From: Puccinia triticina
Taxonomy: Eukaryota > Basidiomycota > Pucciniomycetes > Pucciniales > Pucciniaceae
Assembly: GCF_026914185.1 (NCBI RefSeq)
Contig: NC_070570.1
Span: forward strand, 5,022,001-5,086,000
DNA length: 64,000 bases
Direction: 5' to 3'
The translations under genes and the position numbers were made by a program. Under the pieces are notes generated by a model that was given only the letters and a program-made list of their open reading frames with translations, ran no database searches and was not told where the DNA came from. The stretch's first letter is position 1. Each line of letters opens with the position of its first letter. This document shows, one piece after another, positions 20,715 to 30,745 of this stretch.

Positions 20715-21111
20715 TAAGGTTTTCTGGATGCAGATCTGCTTCTGCAGGGGGCTGCAGATTGACGGGAAGTCCTCCACTGGGCAACTTCCCATAATTATGG
20801 AGCCCCAAAAGCTATATTTCCCTGCAAAAATCTAACTTTTTGGGTCTATATCCACAACTGCAAGGGTCTCAGATGTAAAGAGGAGTAATCCACTACAAAA
20901 TCATAAAGTTTTAATCTGAAAAAAATATGTACCACCCAAAATTGTATGGTACTCAATTATCACTCAAAAGTGTTATGATTTGATGATTTGATGATGAAAA
21001 TTTCATGATTTCAAATTTGAACACCCCAATTTTAGATTCTGTACAGTGCAAGATGTGTAATTTTAGGACACAGGAGAGCCCCTACTAAGACAACTGATAT
21101 AGCATGTATCC

Positions 21112-22382
21112 TTAGGGCCTGTACCATAGCTTCCCCTCAAAAATATTTTCCACCAAGTTTTTTTTCTGGCTTGGTTTCCCTGCATTCATAATCCAAGGTG
21201 TGCCACAGAACTGTGGATTCATGAGCAGCCCTGGAAGCACCACTCCCCTTGGTTAGCCAGCACTTGCACACTGGCCACCAGGAGCAACATATTCCCTTTG
21301 ATGGCTGATCCATTTGGTCATGGGAGGGAGTACCTACTCTCCTTAAGGGTCAGCCTGTTTGGTCATTAGGAGCTCCCATTGATGGGCTGTCCTTTGGTTC
21401 ATTGAGAGGAGTATGTACTCCTCAAGATGACCAGAACAAACAGTACGTCATTGAGAGGGGTATGTACTTCTCTAGATGACCAGAACAAGCCGGTCATCAA
21501 TGGAATTGATTACTCCTCTCAATGACCGCAGGAGTACATAATCACTTTGCTCAATGACTGGTTTTTTCTGTTCATCAAGAGGAGTACATACTCCCTCAAT
21601 GGCCAGCCCTTTACGGTCATCAAGAGAAATAATCACTTCCCTCAACAACTGTTTTGATCCAGTCATCCTGAGGTGTACTTACTCCTCTCAATGAACAGTT
21701 TTTTCCAGTGATTGAGAGGAACATACTTCTCTCAATGACTGGTTTGTTCTGGCAATCAAGAGTAACATACTCCTCTTGATGACTGCTAATTTGTTCCTGT
21801 AATGAAGAGGACATACTCCTCTCAATGACAGCTTCATTCCAGTTATCAAGAGGACATACTCCTCTCAATTACAGCTTCATTCCAGTAATCAAGAAGACAT
21901 ACTCCTCTCAATGAATGGAACAAACTGGTCATTGAGAATGTGATGAGTGGCTGTTGATGGCTAGTACAGACCAGCAATCAAGAGAAAGAAAGGTGTAATA
22001 CTATTGATAACCAGTCTGTACCAGCCATTGAGAGTGAAGAACAGCCTGACCAGTCATTGGTGGAGTTTGTGTGTACTCTGCTCAATGAATGTCTTGTGCT
22101 GGCTATCAAGGGTGCAGTGAGCTGCTCTCAATGAAGGGTACTCACTTTTATATATAGGAAAGATTATGCAAAGGTATGTTTGATAGGGGAGGTGGAATAC
22201 AAGGTGAAAAAATAGGTGCAAATTGTTTTTCAAATCTGATGAAAACAGACCTTTTTCCTTGGATTATGAGGATCTCAATTAGGCACTGCGGTAAGCTGGA
22301 TCTTGGGTTCTGTGAATGTTGAAGAAATTTGGGAATCCCATGTGAGATCCTTGGAATCTGCGGGCTATAGTACAGGCCCTAA
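21112..22382. mobile_element. TIR element (1.27 kb) carrying a palindromic minisatellite
   Basis: Ends are TTAGGGCCTGTACCATAGC and, inverted, TTAGGGCCTGTACTATAGC. Subterminal TAATCCAAGG near 21190 is mirrored near 22258. The centre (21365-22140) is a decayed array of the same palindromic unit as 20055-20455. No transposase. The target duplication is unclear. Confidence 0.65.
21365..22140. repeat. Palindromic minisatellite array 2 (decayed)
   Basis: Repeated CTCCTCTCAATGACYGG...CYRGTCATCAAGAGGA units, more diverged than arrays 1 and 3. Confidence 0.75.
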
Positions 22383-22442
22383 ATGACTTTTTTATTTTGC
22401 AAAATGCTTCTTATTTAAATCCCTGGCTTTTTATTGGATTTT

Positions 22443-23539
22443 CACCAGGGGAGATATGTTCCCACTCCCCAGGGAGTGCCTTACCATAACTTTTTTCCAT
22501 AACTGTGCTGGAGGCCTTTGGTAAAGAAATATTGAATAGGTATGAACAAGACTGGAAGTCAGCTTGAAATCAGTTGGAAATCATCCTGAAATAAACCATA
22601 ACTTGCCAAGGAATAATCCAGAACTCATCTGGAATTCATCCAGAACTCATCCAAAATATAGGCCTTTCTTGGCTCCATGACCAGTGTGTCCTTTTCATGG
22701 GGATGTGAAAGGCGCAGTATGTCCTATTGTCCCCCTCATGTACTCGTGTACATCAGGGGGACAATTGTTGCCTCAACACAAAGTTTTTACTTTTCATGTG
22801 GCTGTGAAAGGCCCATCCTGTGATATTTCCACCTCAATGTACGCGCGTACATTAGGGTGACTATTAGCAAAGTGCAAAAAAGTTCACTTGCATGTGCACA
22901 TGTGGATTTTGAAAAGCAAAAAAAACAAAAAATCACACAATCATTTTTGTGAAGAGGCCAGGATATGTGGCCAAACTGGGGTGGCACTGCAATTCAACCT
23001 TGACTTACCTCAGACTTTTACCCCAATACAATAGTTTATTACCATTTCTTTAGCCAAATTCAAATTAATTACAGCATTTCCAAGAAAATGGGTTTCACTA
23101 CTTTTACTGCAACATTACCACATTCCAAAATTCTAAACCCGATAATAACAAGTTGACTTTTACTTTAATTTTGTACATGAGGGCATATAATGTGAATTAC
23201 AAGAAAATCGTTTTTTTTACAGGAATTACATTCAAGAATGGCAATTTTGCTTTCCTCTCCTTCGACATCATCAAACAGGAGCAATTGATGAGTTGGACTT
23301 GGGTTAAATATCATTTTATCATATTTTTTCCTCTAGTTGTACCTAGAAAACAAAAGAATTCTACACAACATTGTGTTGACTCCCAAATCAATTCTGACTG
23401 ACTTTTGACTCACTTCTGCATACACTTCAATTCATTTAGGGATGAGTTACTGATGCACATCAGGCTCACATCTGACCAAAACTCACATCAAATTCAGCTC
23501 TGGCACTCCCTGGGGAGTGGGAACATGTCTCCCCTGGTG
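22443..23539. mobile_element. TIR element with 37-bp inverted repeats (1.1 kb)
   Basis: CACCAGGGGAGAYATGTTCC and its continuation CACTCCCCAGGGAGTGC occur at 22443-22479 and, inverted, at 23503-23539 with one mismatch. Subterminal AACTCATCC/ATTCATCC motifs repeat inside. No transposase frame is seen, so it is non-autonomous. A TTT flank duplication is possible but not diagnostic. The rest is AT-rich. Confidence 0.8.
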
Positions 23540-24059
23540 TTTATTCCTTTTTCCAAAATTTTCCTGATGTGGTTTGTATTTTTATTTTAGGTTTGCTTGA
23601 GAACAAAAAGCAAATGTTTAGGTCTTGGGTTCAATTCCCACCCAGAAAGTCTTTTTGTGTCCAATTTCCCTCTTGTAAAAATTATCCAAGCCCTGTAGGG
23701 CCTTTCTTGTAGAACATATTCCTTATGTACTATGTATCCAAACCTGATCTGATTGGGAAAAACCCCATTTCCTCATGTATCAAAAACCCATAAAGCCCAG
23801 AATTTCAATCAGTAGGCTTTTAGCAACGGTGAAACAGATACTATACAATACAGTATCTTCAGATACTTGTTTATTGTATCTGTTGAAAAATACAAAATTG
23901 TAAATACAAATGTATTGTATCTGCCTGAAGATACAATACCATAGTATCCAAGTTTATTAAAACCACAGTTTCACAGAAACTGACTTCATGGGTTCATGCT
24001 GCATTTCATTGAAATTGCAGGCAGAAGAAATTAAAAGTTTGAAATTGGTGTTCCTTAAG

Positions 24060-24260
24060 TTTAAAAAGTTTAAGTTTTTTTTTTTTTTTTTTAGTACAGA
24101 GTTTATGGTTTGTTTGAGTTTAAATTATTGTTTTTGTGTGTTTTGATTGTGTTCAAATTTTTTTGTTTTGTGTGAGTTCAAAGTTTAAATGTTTTTGTGT
24201 TGTGTGAGTTCAAAGTTTAAATTTTCTTGTTTTGTGTGAGTTTAAAGTTTAAATTGTTAA
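24060..24260. repeat. T-rich degenerate tandem repeat
   Basis: Several copies of TTTTTGTGTTGTGTGAGTTC-AAAGTTTAAA-like units, about 35-45 bp each, after a poly-T run at 24077-24092. Confidence 0.7.
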
Positions 24261-24612
24261 ATTTTGGTTTGGGTTTGGAATTTTTGTTTTTTGAAATCAA
24301 GAAGGGGCCTACTCAAATGAAATAGGGGGCCTTCAGGGAGGGGGTGGACAAAACCAGATCCCCTGGGGGGACAAACAGCTTCTCCCCAGCCCTTTAAGTA
24401 TCCAACCAAACTCACACACTGGGCCCTGACATCCTTCAAACCAAAACTTGACAACTTGGTTGTCAGGGCCCTGCGGCCTGTACAGGCCTGTACACACTCA
24501 CCCAAGTGTTTACAGGTCAGCTTGAGAGCTTTAATCCTCAAGATGACCAGTCAGGTGGCTGTGAGTAGTTGTGTCCCCACTTGCCGGGGAGGTATCCTCC
24601 CCGAGGTCTCCA

Positions 24613-25325
24613 TCTTGTCTCGATGCCGGTCTGTAGTGGTATTGGGCTCACACCTCTTCACAACCGGTACAGACCGGCATCGAGCAGATTCACTCCTCCT
24701 CTCCGATGACTGGTCTGTGCCGGTCATCAAGGGGAGTCATAGCTCTTGATGACCGGTCTGTGCGGTCATCGAGGGAGGTAACACCTCTTGATGACCGGAA
24801 CAGCCCGGCATCAAGGAGATTCATACCTCTTGATGGCCGGTCTGTACCGGTCATTGAGGGGATTCTGCAGTATATTACCCGTTGATGGCCGGTCCGACTG
24901 GTCATCAAGGGGTCTCACACCTCTCAATGACTGGTCGGACCGGCCATCAAGGGGTCTCATACCTCTTGATGACTGGTCGGACCGGCCATCAAGGGGTCTC
25001 AAACCTCTCGATGGCCGGTTGGTACCGGTCATCGAGGGGTCTCACACCTCTCAATGGCCGGTCGGTACCGGTCATCTGGACCGGCCATCGAGGGGTCTCA
25101 TAGCTCTCGATGGCCGGTTGGTGCCGGCCTGTGCCGGCCATTGATCTCTCACCTCCCAATGACCGGTTGGACCGGCCATTAAGGGGTCTCACACCTCCCA
25201 AAGACTGATCTGTACCAGCCATTGACAGGTCGCACGCTGCTCAATGACTGGTCTGTACTGCTCATTGAGAGAGTTGCACATTATAAGCTGGTCATCAAGT
25301 GGGGTGTGCCCTGCTTGATGACTAC
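24613..25325. repeat. Palindromic minisatellite array 3 (best preserved)
   Basis: About 16 units of roughly 42 bp: CCTCTYGATGRCCGGT, centre of 3-6 bases, ACCGGYCATCRAGGGG, spacer TCTCACAC. Arms pair within a unit and also between units. Confidence 0.9.
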
Positions 25326-25585
25326 TCCAGTTCATATTTGAACACTGGAGTGCAAAGCCAAAATCAGGGTGGAGTGCATCCCATTTTGGTGTATTTTGGA
25401 GTGCCCAGGCATGTGCTCCAACAAACATGGAGTTAAGAGTAAAATAGGCCCTCCAGTTTTTTTGGAGTACCAGCTTCCTAACCCACCCCCCCAAAGCCAA
25501 AAGTTAGTACAAGTTTGGAGTACATTTAGGCTCATCCTATTGTTAATTCAGAGAATAATTTGACATCAATACAAAGGTACATCTA

Positions 25586-26046
25586 CAGTTGCGCGCGGCA
25601 TTCTACTGTACAGAGCTACCCTCAAAACTTGAAACCCCGACTAGGTCGGGGGTGCAGCACTCTAACAGAGTATATTTTTGGAGTCTACAGAGTGTGTAGA
25701 TTCCAAATCTAAAGTGGCAACCAATTTGGTCCAGCCAATTTTGTTTTTTTTTGTTTGTTCAAGGCCCATATTTTGGGACCCATCTCCCAAATACGGGCAT
25801 AATACATATGTATGGGCTCCTAAACCAATACTTATGCCTTCTGGTTGGGCACTAAACCCACACTGTCACATAAAGGCAGAAACTGTCATGCAGTTCTTTC
25901 AGGAGTATCTGGTGGGTCTAAAATCATAGCTAGGACCATGTCCCAGCCGCCCAAAAAAACGTGAAAAAACTGTATTTTTCAGGTTTTGGGCCCCAACATT
26001 TGGGACCAGCCAGAAAACTTGTACAGTGGAATTCTGCGCGCAACTT
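25586..26046. mobile_element. Tc1/mariner-type MITE, about 461 bp
   Basis: Ends CAGTTGCGCGCGGCATTCTA and, inverted, AAGTTGCGCGCAGAATTCCA, both followed by CTGTACA, flanked by TA on both sides (25584-25585, 26047-26048). No transposase. Confidence 0.65.
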
Positions 26047-26327
26047 TACAGCCTAAAGACCAGTCTGAGAGAACTTGGGGATCTCAATCATAGAAATATA
26101 TTCCACCTCCTTGTGGATTAAATAAAACTTTGAAAACAGTACTCTGGTCAGATCAATGTCTACAATCAACCAATCTCTTTCCAAAGTATGTGTGTATATC
26201 CTGAGGAAGAGGATTTCAATTTTCAGACTTAGGCTAGGAGTATAATTGTGGCATCATAATAAATAGACAGTCCAGAGAGTACTCCATGAGTACCACAAAT
26301 ATTCCATGAAGCTTAGATACTGGGACC

Positions 26328-26362
26328 TGGGAGTGCAGCGGTGAAGCCGCCTTGGCCTCTAG
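26328..26362 (+). mobile_element. Helitron 3' terminus, second copy
   Basis: GGGAGTGCAGCGGTGAAGCC with GCGG-TGAAG-CCGC hairpin, then CTTGGCCTCTAG followed by T. About 80% identical to 17180-17215 over 34 bases. The matching 5' end was not found. Confidence 0.55.
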
Positions 26363-26745
26363 TTGTATCAATAAATTATTAAAACTTGATTTTCTTGTTT
26401 TTGGCCACTGTGGACTGTATACAGGAAAACTATCAAAAAACATAAAAATACAGTATCTTGTATTGGGCTGTATTTGCAACAAGATACCAAAGTTTGAATA
26501 CATTTGTATAGTATTGGTCTTTGAATACAATACAAATAGATAGTATTGGGTGCAAAACAGATACAAATACATGTATTGTATTTGTTTCACCGTTGCTTTT
26601 AGGGGACTCTCTGGGGTCCTGTAATTATACAATGAAGTGGGGCACATGTTGGTCACAAAAAAGGACCTCAAGAGCATGGTTCAGGTTGTCAGTGCCAGGG
26701 GTAGGTGCACGCCAAAGTGCACCGGGCGCGCACCCTCGCACCTGG

Positions 26746-27708
26746 TGTGGAACTACTCAAGGGGGAGAATAGAGCTTGGAAGGGAAATGGATAGCAACAC
26801 TAGTACTAATGTAAGCTATGCAAGGGTGCTGATGAGGCTGCCTTCCTGACTAATGCTGAGGGGATGAGAGTAACACTAAGAAAAAGAAGAAAAAGGTGTG
26901 GCTGATTTCTGCTTGATCTTAGGAGCTAGTACTATGAGCTTTAACTACTGACTACTGAGGGTAAGAGAGTTGGAGGAGTGATGAGTGTGGGGAATGCAAT
27001 GGCAAGGTTTAATGGCAAGGGGTTGATGAGAATGGGCACTTATAATTTCTGTATCTAAAATTATATATAAATTCTGCATAAGGTACAAGTGAGGGGGGAA
27101 AGACAGTTCTTATATGAAGGAAGGATGAGCACAGACAATAAGGAGTTCTGGCTATGAGAATGAAGGTTGTACAAATGAGGAAGAGTGATGTGAACATAGT
27201 AACAGTATGTAATGATGAGCAATGCTGAAAGGGAAATGCTGGTTATGGGAATAAAAGAATGTACTAATGGGGAAGAGTGATGAGAACATAGTAACTACTT
27301 GTAATGATGAGCACTACTGAAAGAGGTAAGCACAGATCCAATGATGTAATGTGTACAATAGGCATAGTACATAATGAGAAATGTATGTAAAGGGTTTAGT
27401 ATGTGAGAATAAATATGTAAAAGGAATTTACTGTAATGATTCAAGTAGGTTACTAATGAAATGAGTATTGTAACTAATGAAGAATGTAGGTTGTCTGTAA
27501 GTCTTATATCCTTATATAACTACTGAACCATTGAAGATAAGGGGGTACTATGTATGAGTGACTATAGGTGAAATTTGGCGTAGAATCTGAATATGCAATA
27601 ATAATGAAGTATTTGTGAAGGGTTATGGGGGAAATGGGAAATGTAATGATGAATGTATGTAAAGAAAAGCAATAAAATACTACTTATGGTTTGGAATGGA
27701 GCACCACA
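26746..27708 (-). repeat. LTR of gypsy element 2 (3' LTR in element orientation)
   Basis: 963 bp; offset 9,761 bp to the partner. Terminal motifs match element 1 (TGTGGAACTACTC) but the body differs in sequence and length. Confidence 0.95.
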
Positions 27709-29756
27709 TCCTCCCCCAACTTATTGTCTGTCCCCAGGCAATGCACCAAAGAGAAGAGTGATCCAGAAAGAGTTGAAGAATGTTGAGTCCAAGAGTCCAA
27801 AGTTCCAAAGTCCAGTGTTCTTCCTCCAAAAGGTGAAATCCAAAGTCCTGAGTAGTAATCCAAATCCAAAGTCCAGTGTCCAAAGCCAATAGAATCCAAG
27901 TATAATCCAAGTCCAGTATATCTGAGTCCAAGGTATCCAAGTCCAATCCAAAGTCCAATAGTCCTATGTATCCAGAGTATCCATAGTCCAGTATCCAATC
28001 CAAAGAGTCCAGTATCCAAAAGAAGGTCCAATTATCAATGAGGGGTGAATGTTTAAGAAGATCTAACTCTGCTGAAGGCAATATCCTTGAGACAGACACA
28101 TATTAGACTAATTTCCACTCTGAAGGATACAATAATTTTCCTGCCTAACTGAGGCCAATGGAAGAATGCAATGATTGATGATGAATGATGGGGTTGATAA
28201 TTGTAGTTTCTGAAGGTTGTGAATGATTTGGGGTTGAATGGCTGAATTTCTGAGTATCTGAGTATATAATGTAGAGTTCTGTGAAGAGAATTTGAAGTCC
28301 AGGGAGGCTGATAAGCTGTCCAAAGAATATTCTTGCTCAAGTTGGGTGGCTTCTGAGCTGCAATGTGTTGGAAGAAATTGATTATAATGGTGAATGAATG
28401 AAAGGTTGGTTTGTTGGCTGAAGAATACCTAGAATACAGGGTGAAGATGATGATGGAGGAATGATTGACGTTCAGGAATTAATGAATGATGATTTTCCAG
28501 AAAGAATGATTTAGGATGATGATGATGATGGAGGAATTGAATGAATGACTGGATTATTCGATTTCTTCATGGAGGAGTCAATTGAGTTGGGGTTCAAAAT
28601 GAATGATTGATGGCAGGGAATAATGATGGGTGCTTAGATTCCTTTCATGGAGGAGTGAATTATTGATGGATGAATGAATGATTATTTTTCAGAAAGAATG
28701 ATTTAGGATGATGATGATGATGGAGGAATTGAATGAATGACTGGATTATTGGATTTCTTCATTTTGTCCAGACGGGGAATGGAACATGTGTTTGTTGTGT
28801 GTAATGTCGAAAGAGGGGTCCTGTTGTCTGAGCGGGGGCTCCAAGCGGGAAACGCGCGTGCGGAACGTCAACAAAAAGAAAAGGAAATGGTCGACCCGTA
28901 TCTTCGGAACGGCTCGATGAATTTTCTTGAAACCAAGCTCATTCGAAAGAGCCGATTCTCCAGATTAAAATGGTATATACTGATTATTTTTAAGGGTTGA
29001 TTTTCGGTTGTGTAGGGCCGATTAAAGATCCAAGCGAAATCCGCGGGCGCGCATAGTAGTAACACCGCGTAAATATAAGGTAATATGTTTTCGGTATAAC
29101 TTGGATTTCCTTCGATGAAAAGTTCTGATTCCGGGCTCATTCGAAAGGCAAGAAGGAGGAGATGAATGGACAATCGAGCAATATTAAAGATTAATTCGGC
29201 CGATGGGCCGCCGTGGACGCTAAATGAAAGCCGTAAATGAGGCCGCGTAAATCCTAAAAGACTTCGAGCGCTTATAATTCCAAAACCGCTCGATAGAATC
29301 GGCTGAAACCAAATTCAGACGAAAGCCAGGATCGGAAAGGTGAAACTGGAAAGGTGTAATATGTATTTTGAGGTCGGCCGAATCGTTATTGAAACACTCC
29401 AAAGTTTCATTACAATTTCCGCGGTTTCCACCGCAAAGAAGTTGAAATCCAAGGGCTACATAATGAAATAAACCAAAGGTACCGCCGAGGGACTGCCCAA
29501 ATGAACTCCTGCGTCTGAAAAGGGTGTTTAGATGAAATGATTGCGGTATTTACGCGCCAGGAGATATCGGAAAAGGGTAGATTAAACTGGGTCGAACACC
29601 AGAGTCAAAAATTAAAAGAATGAAAGAGAATCCGCGCCAAACGTCTTCAAAAGGTGAAGGCGTCCATGACGTCATAGAATGAAGAAGAATGAGTATCTAT
29701 AAGGCCCCAGGTCGTCGGCCAACGGAAAAGTTCCGTTATTGCATTCGATATCCGTA
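27709..29756. other. 3' non-coding region of gypsy element 2
   Basis: 27760-28040 is a low-complexity run of AGTCCAA-like units. 28490-28770 contains a 70-80 bp direct duplication (AGAAAGAATGATTTAGGATG..., about 28499 and 28690) and GATGAT runs. From about 28770 to 29750 the composition becomes CpG-rich, unlike the surrounding element, and leads into the antisense gene. A TATA-like TATCTATAAGG at about 29693 and a TGACGTCA motif at about 29668-29675 are plausible promoter elements for that gene. Confidence 0.6.
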
Positions 29757-30578
29757 ATGTTTGCCTCCAGCGCCACTTCCACGCCCTCATCGCCGAAAGG
29801 TATCATTGAAAACTCGATAGATTCTTCGTCCAATACGTCCATATCATCTTCGCAGCTTGACAAAGAGGCCGTCATTAGAACTTCCTACGAAATACCCTTT
29901 TCTATTCGCAGAGCGCACTCGTTTGTTGACAACATTCACGCGTACAACGCCGGTATGAGAGATTCTTTTAAACCTGAAGAAGTCGATGCCTTGCGCCACT
30001 ATATCCAACAAGGACTCCTTGCCTTCGCTCGTGAGGACCTTGACGACCCGGTTGCCGCACGAAACGCACGCCTTAAATTGTATAGCTGGTTCCACGACGC
30101 TTTTACACATGTATGTCGAATGGATTCCGTATGTATATGAATAAGAATTTGAAAAGAAAGAAGATTGATTATAATACTGATATTTTTTCCCTGTTTCTAT
30201 TTTGATTTTTAGATGGATACTCATTCCATAATAGATGCCATGATAGAGGAAACTGAGGAGAGGAATGCCCTGGAATTATTAAGGATGAGGGACCAAGTGG
30301 AAGAGGAGGAAGATGGTTGGAGAGTAGAAGCAGAAATGGAGAGGATAAGAGCTGAGGGTAAGTTCTAATATATTCTATTTTTTTTTTTTTTTTTTTTTTT
30401 ATTCTTTATTGAAGACTTTTACTAATGTAATTATGCTTTAATTTTCTTTTTATGTCTTTTGATTTTTATTATTTTTTTTTTAGATAAGGAGAAGGGAAAA
30501 GAGAAGGAGAAGGAGAAGGAGGAAAGTGAAATGGAAGAGGGTGATGTAGTGATAAAAGAAGAAGAGGTGAGCTTTTGA
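29757..30578 (+). CDS. Antisense intron-containing gene inside gypsy element 2 (197 aa, unknown)
   Basis: Three exons on the strand opposite to the retrotransposon: 29757-30110, 30213-30357 and 30484-30578. Donors are GTATGT and GTAAGT, acceptors TTTTTAG, phases 0 and 1, giving 197 residues. The N-terminus is serine-rich. The middle (IPFSIRRAHSFVDNIHAYNA, then FKPEEVDALRHYIQQGLLAF) looks helical. The C-terminus after exon 1 is highly charged (EEEEDG, KEKGKEKEKEKEE). No known domain recognised, no signal peptide. TATA-like and TGACGTCA motifs lie 60-90 bp upstream. Lying antisense keeps the introns from being removed from the element's genomic RNA. The gene sits between integrase and the 3' LTR, where some retroelements carry acquired genes. 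Capture from the host is inferred. Confidence 0.6.
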
Positions 30579-30745
30579 TTTTATAATTAGTTATTTTATT
30601 TGAGAGTGTTTGAAAATGATTTTTATTGATTTTATTTCTGATTTGTTTATAGATTTGATTTTATTTTGTTTTTATGTTATTGTGTAAGAAGATGAGAAAG
30701 AGAAAAGAGAAGAGAAATGAATTGATTATTCCTTATTTATTGTTT

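Larger units (their letters stand above)
23823..26596. mobile_element. Putative composite TIR element containing nested repeats
   Basis: GCAACGGTGAAACAGATAC at 23823 and its inverse (GCAACGGTGAAACAAATAC) ending at 26596 form 19-bp ends with one mismatch, flanked by TTTTA on both sides (23818-23822, 26597-26601). Both ends continue into ATACAATAC-rich sequence. Inside are a T-rich repeat (24060-24260), a palindromic array, a Tc1-type MITE and a Helitron end. It may instead be two separate MITEs with facing outer ends. Confidence 0.5.

Noticed and set aside
24613..25325. Regularly spaced repeats resembling a CRISPR array
   Set aside because: The genome is eukaryotic, the spacers are themselves near-constant (TCTCACAC), and the units are a palindromic minisatellite.
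27680..28099. Overlapping minus-strand frames rich in LDTGLW-like repeats
   Set aside because: They are translations of a simple AGTCCAA-type repeat in the retrotransposon 3' region.
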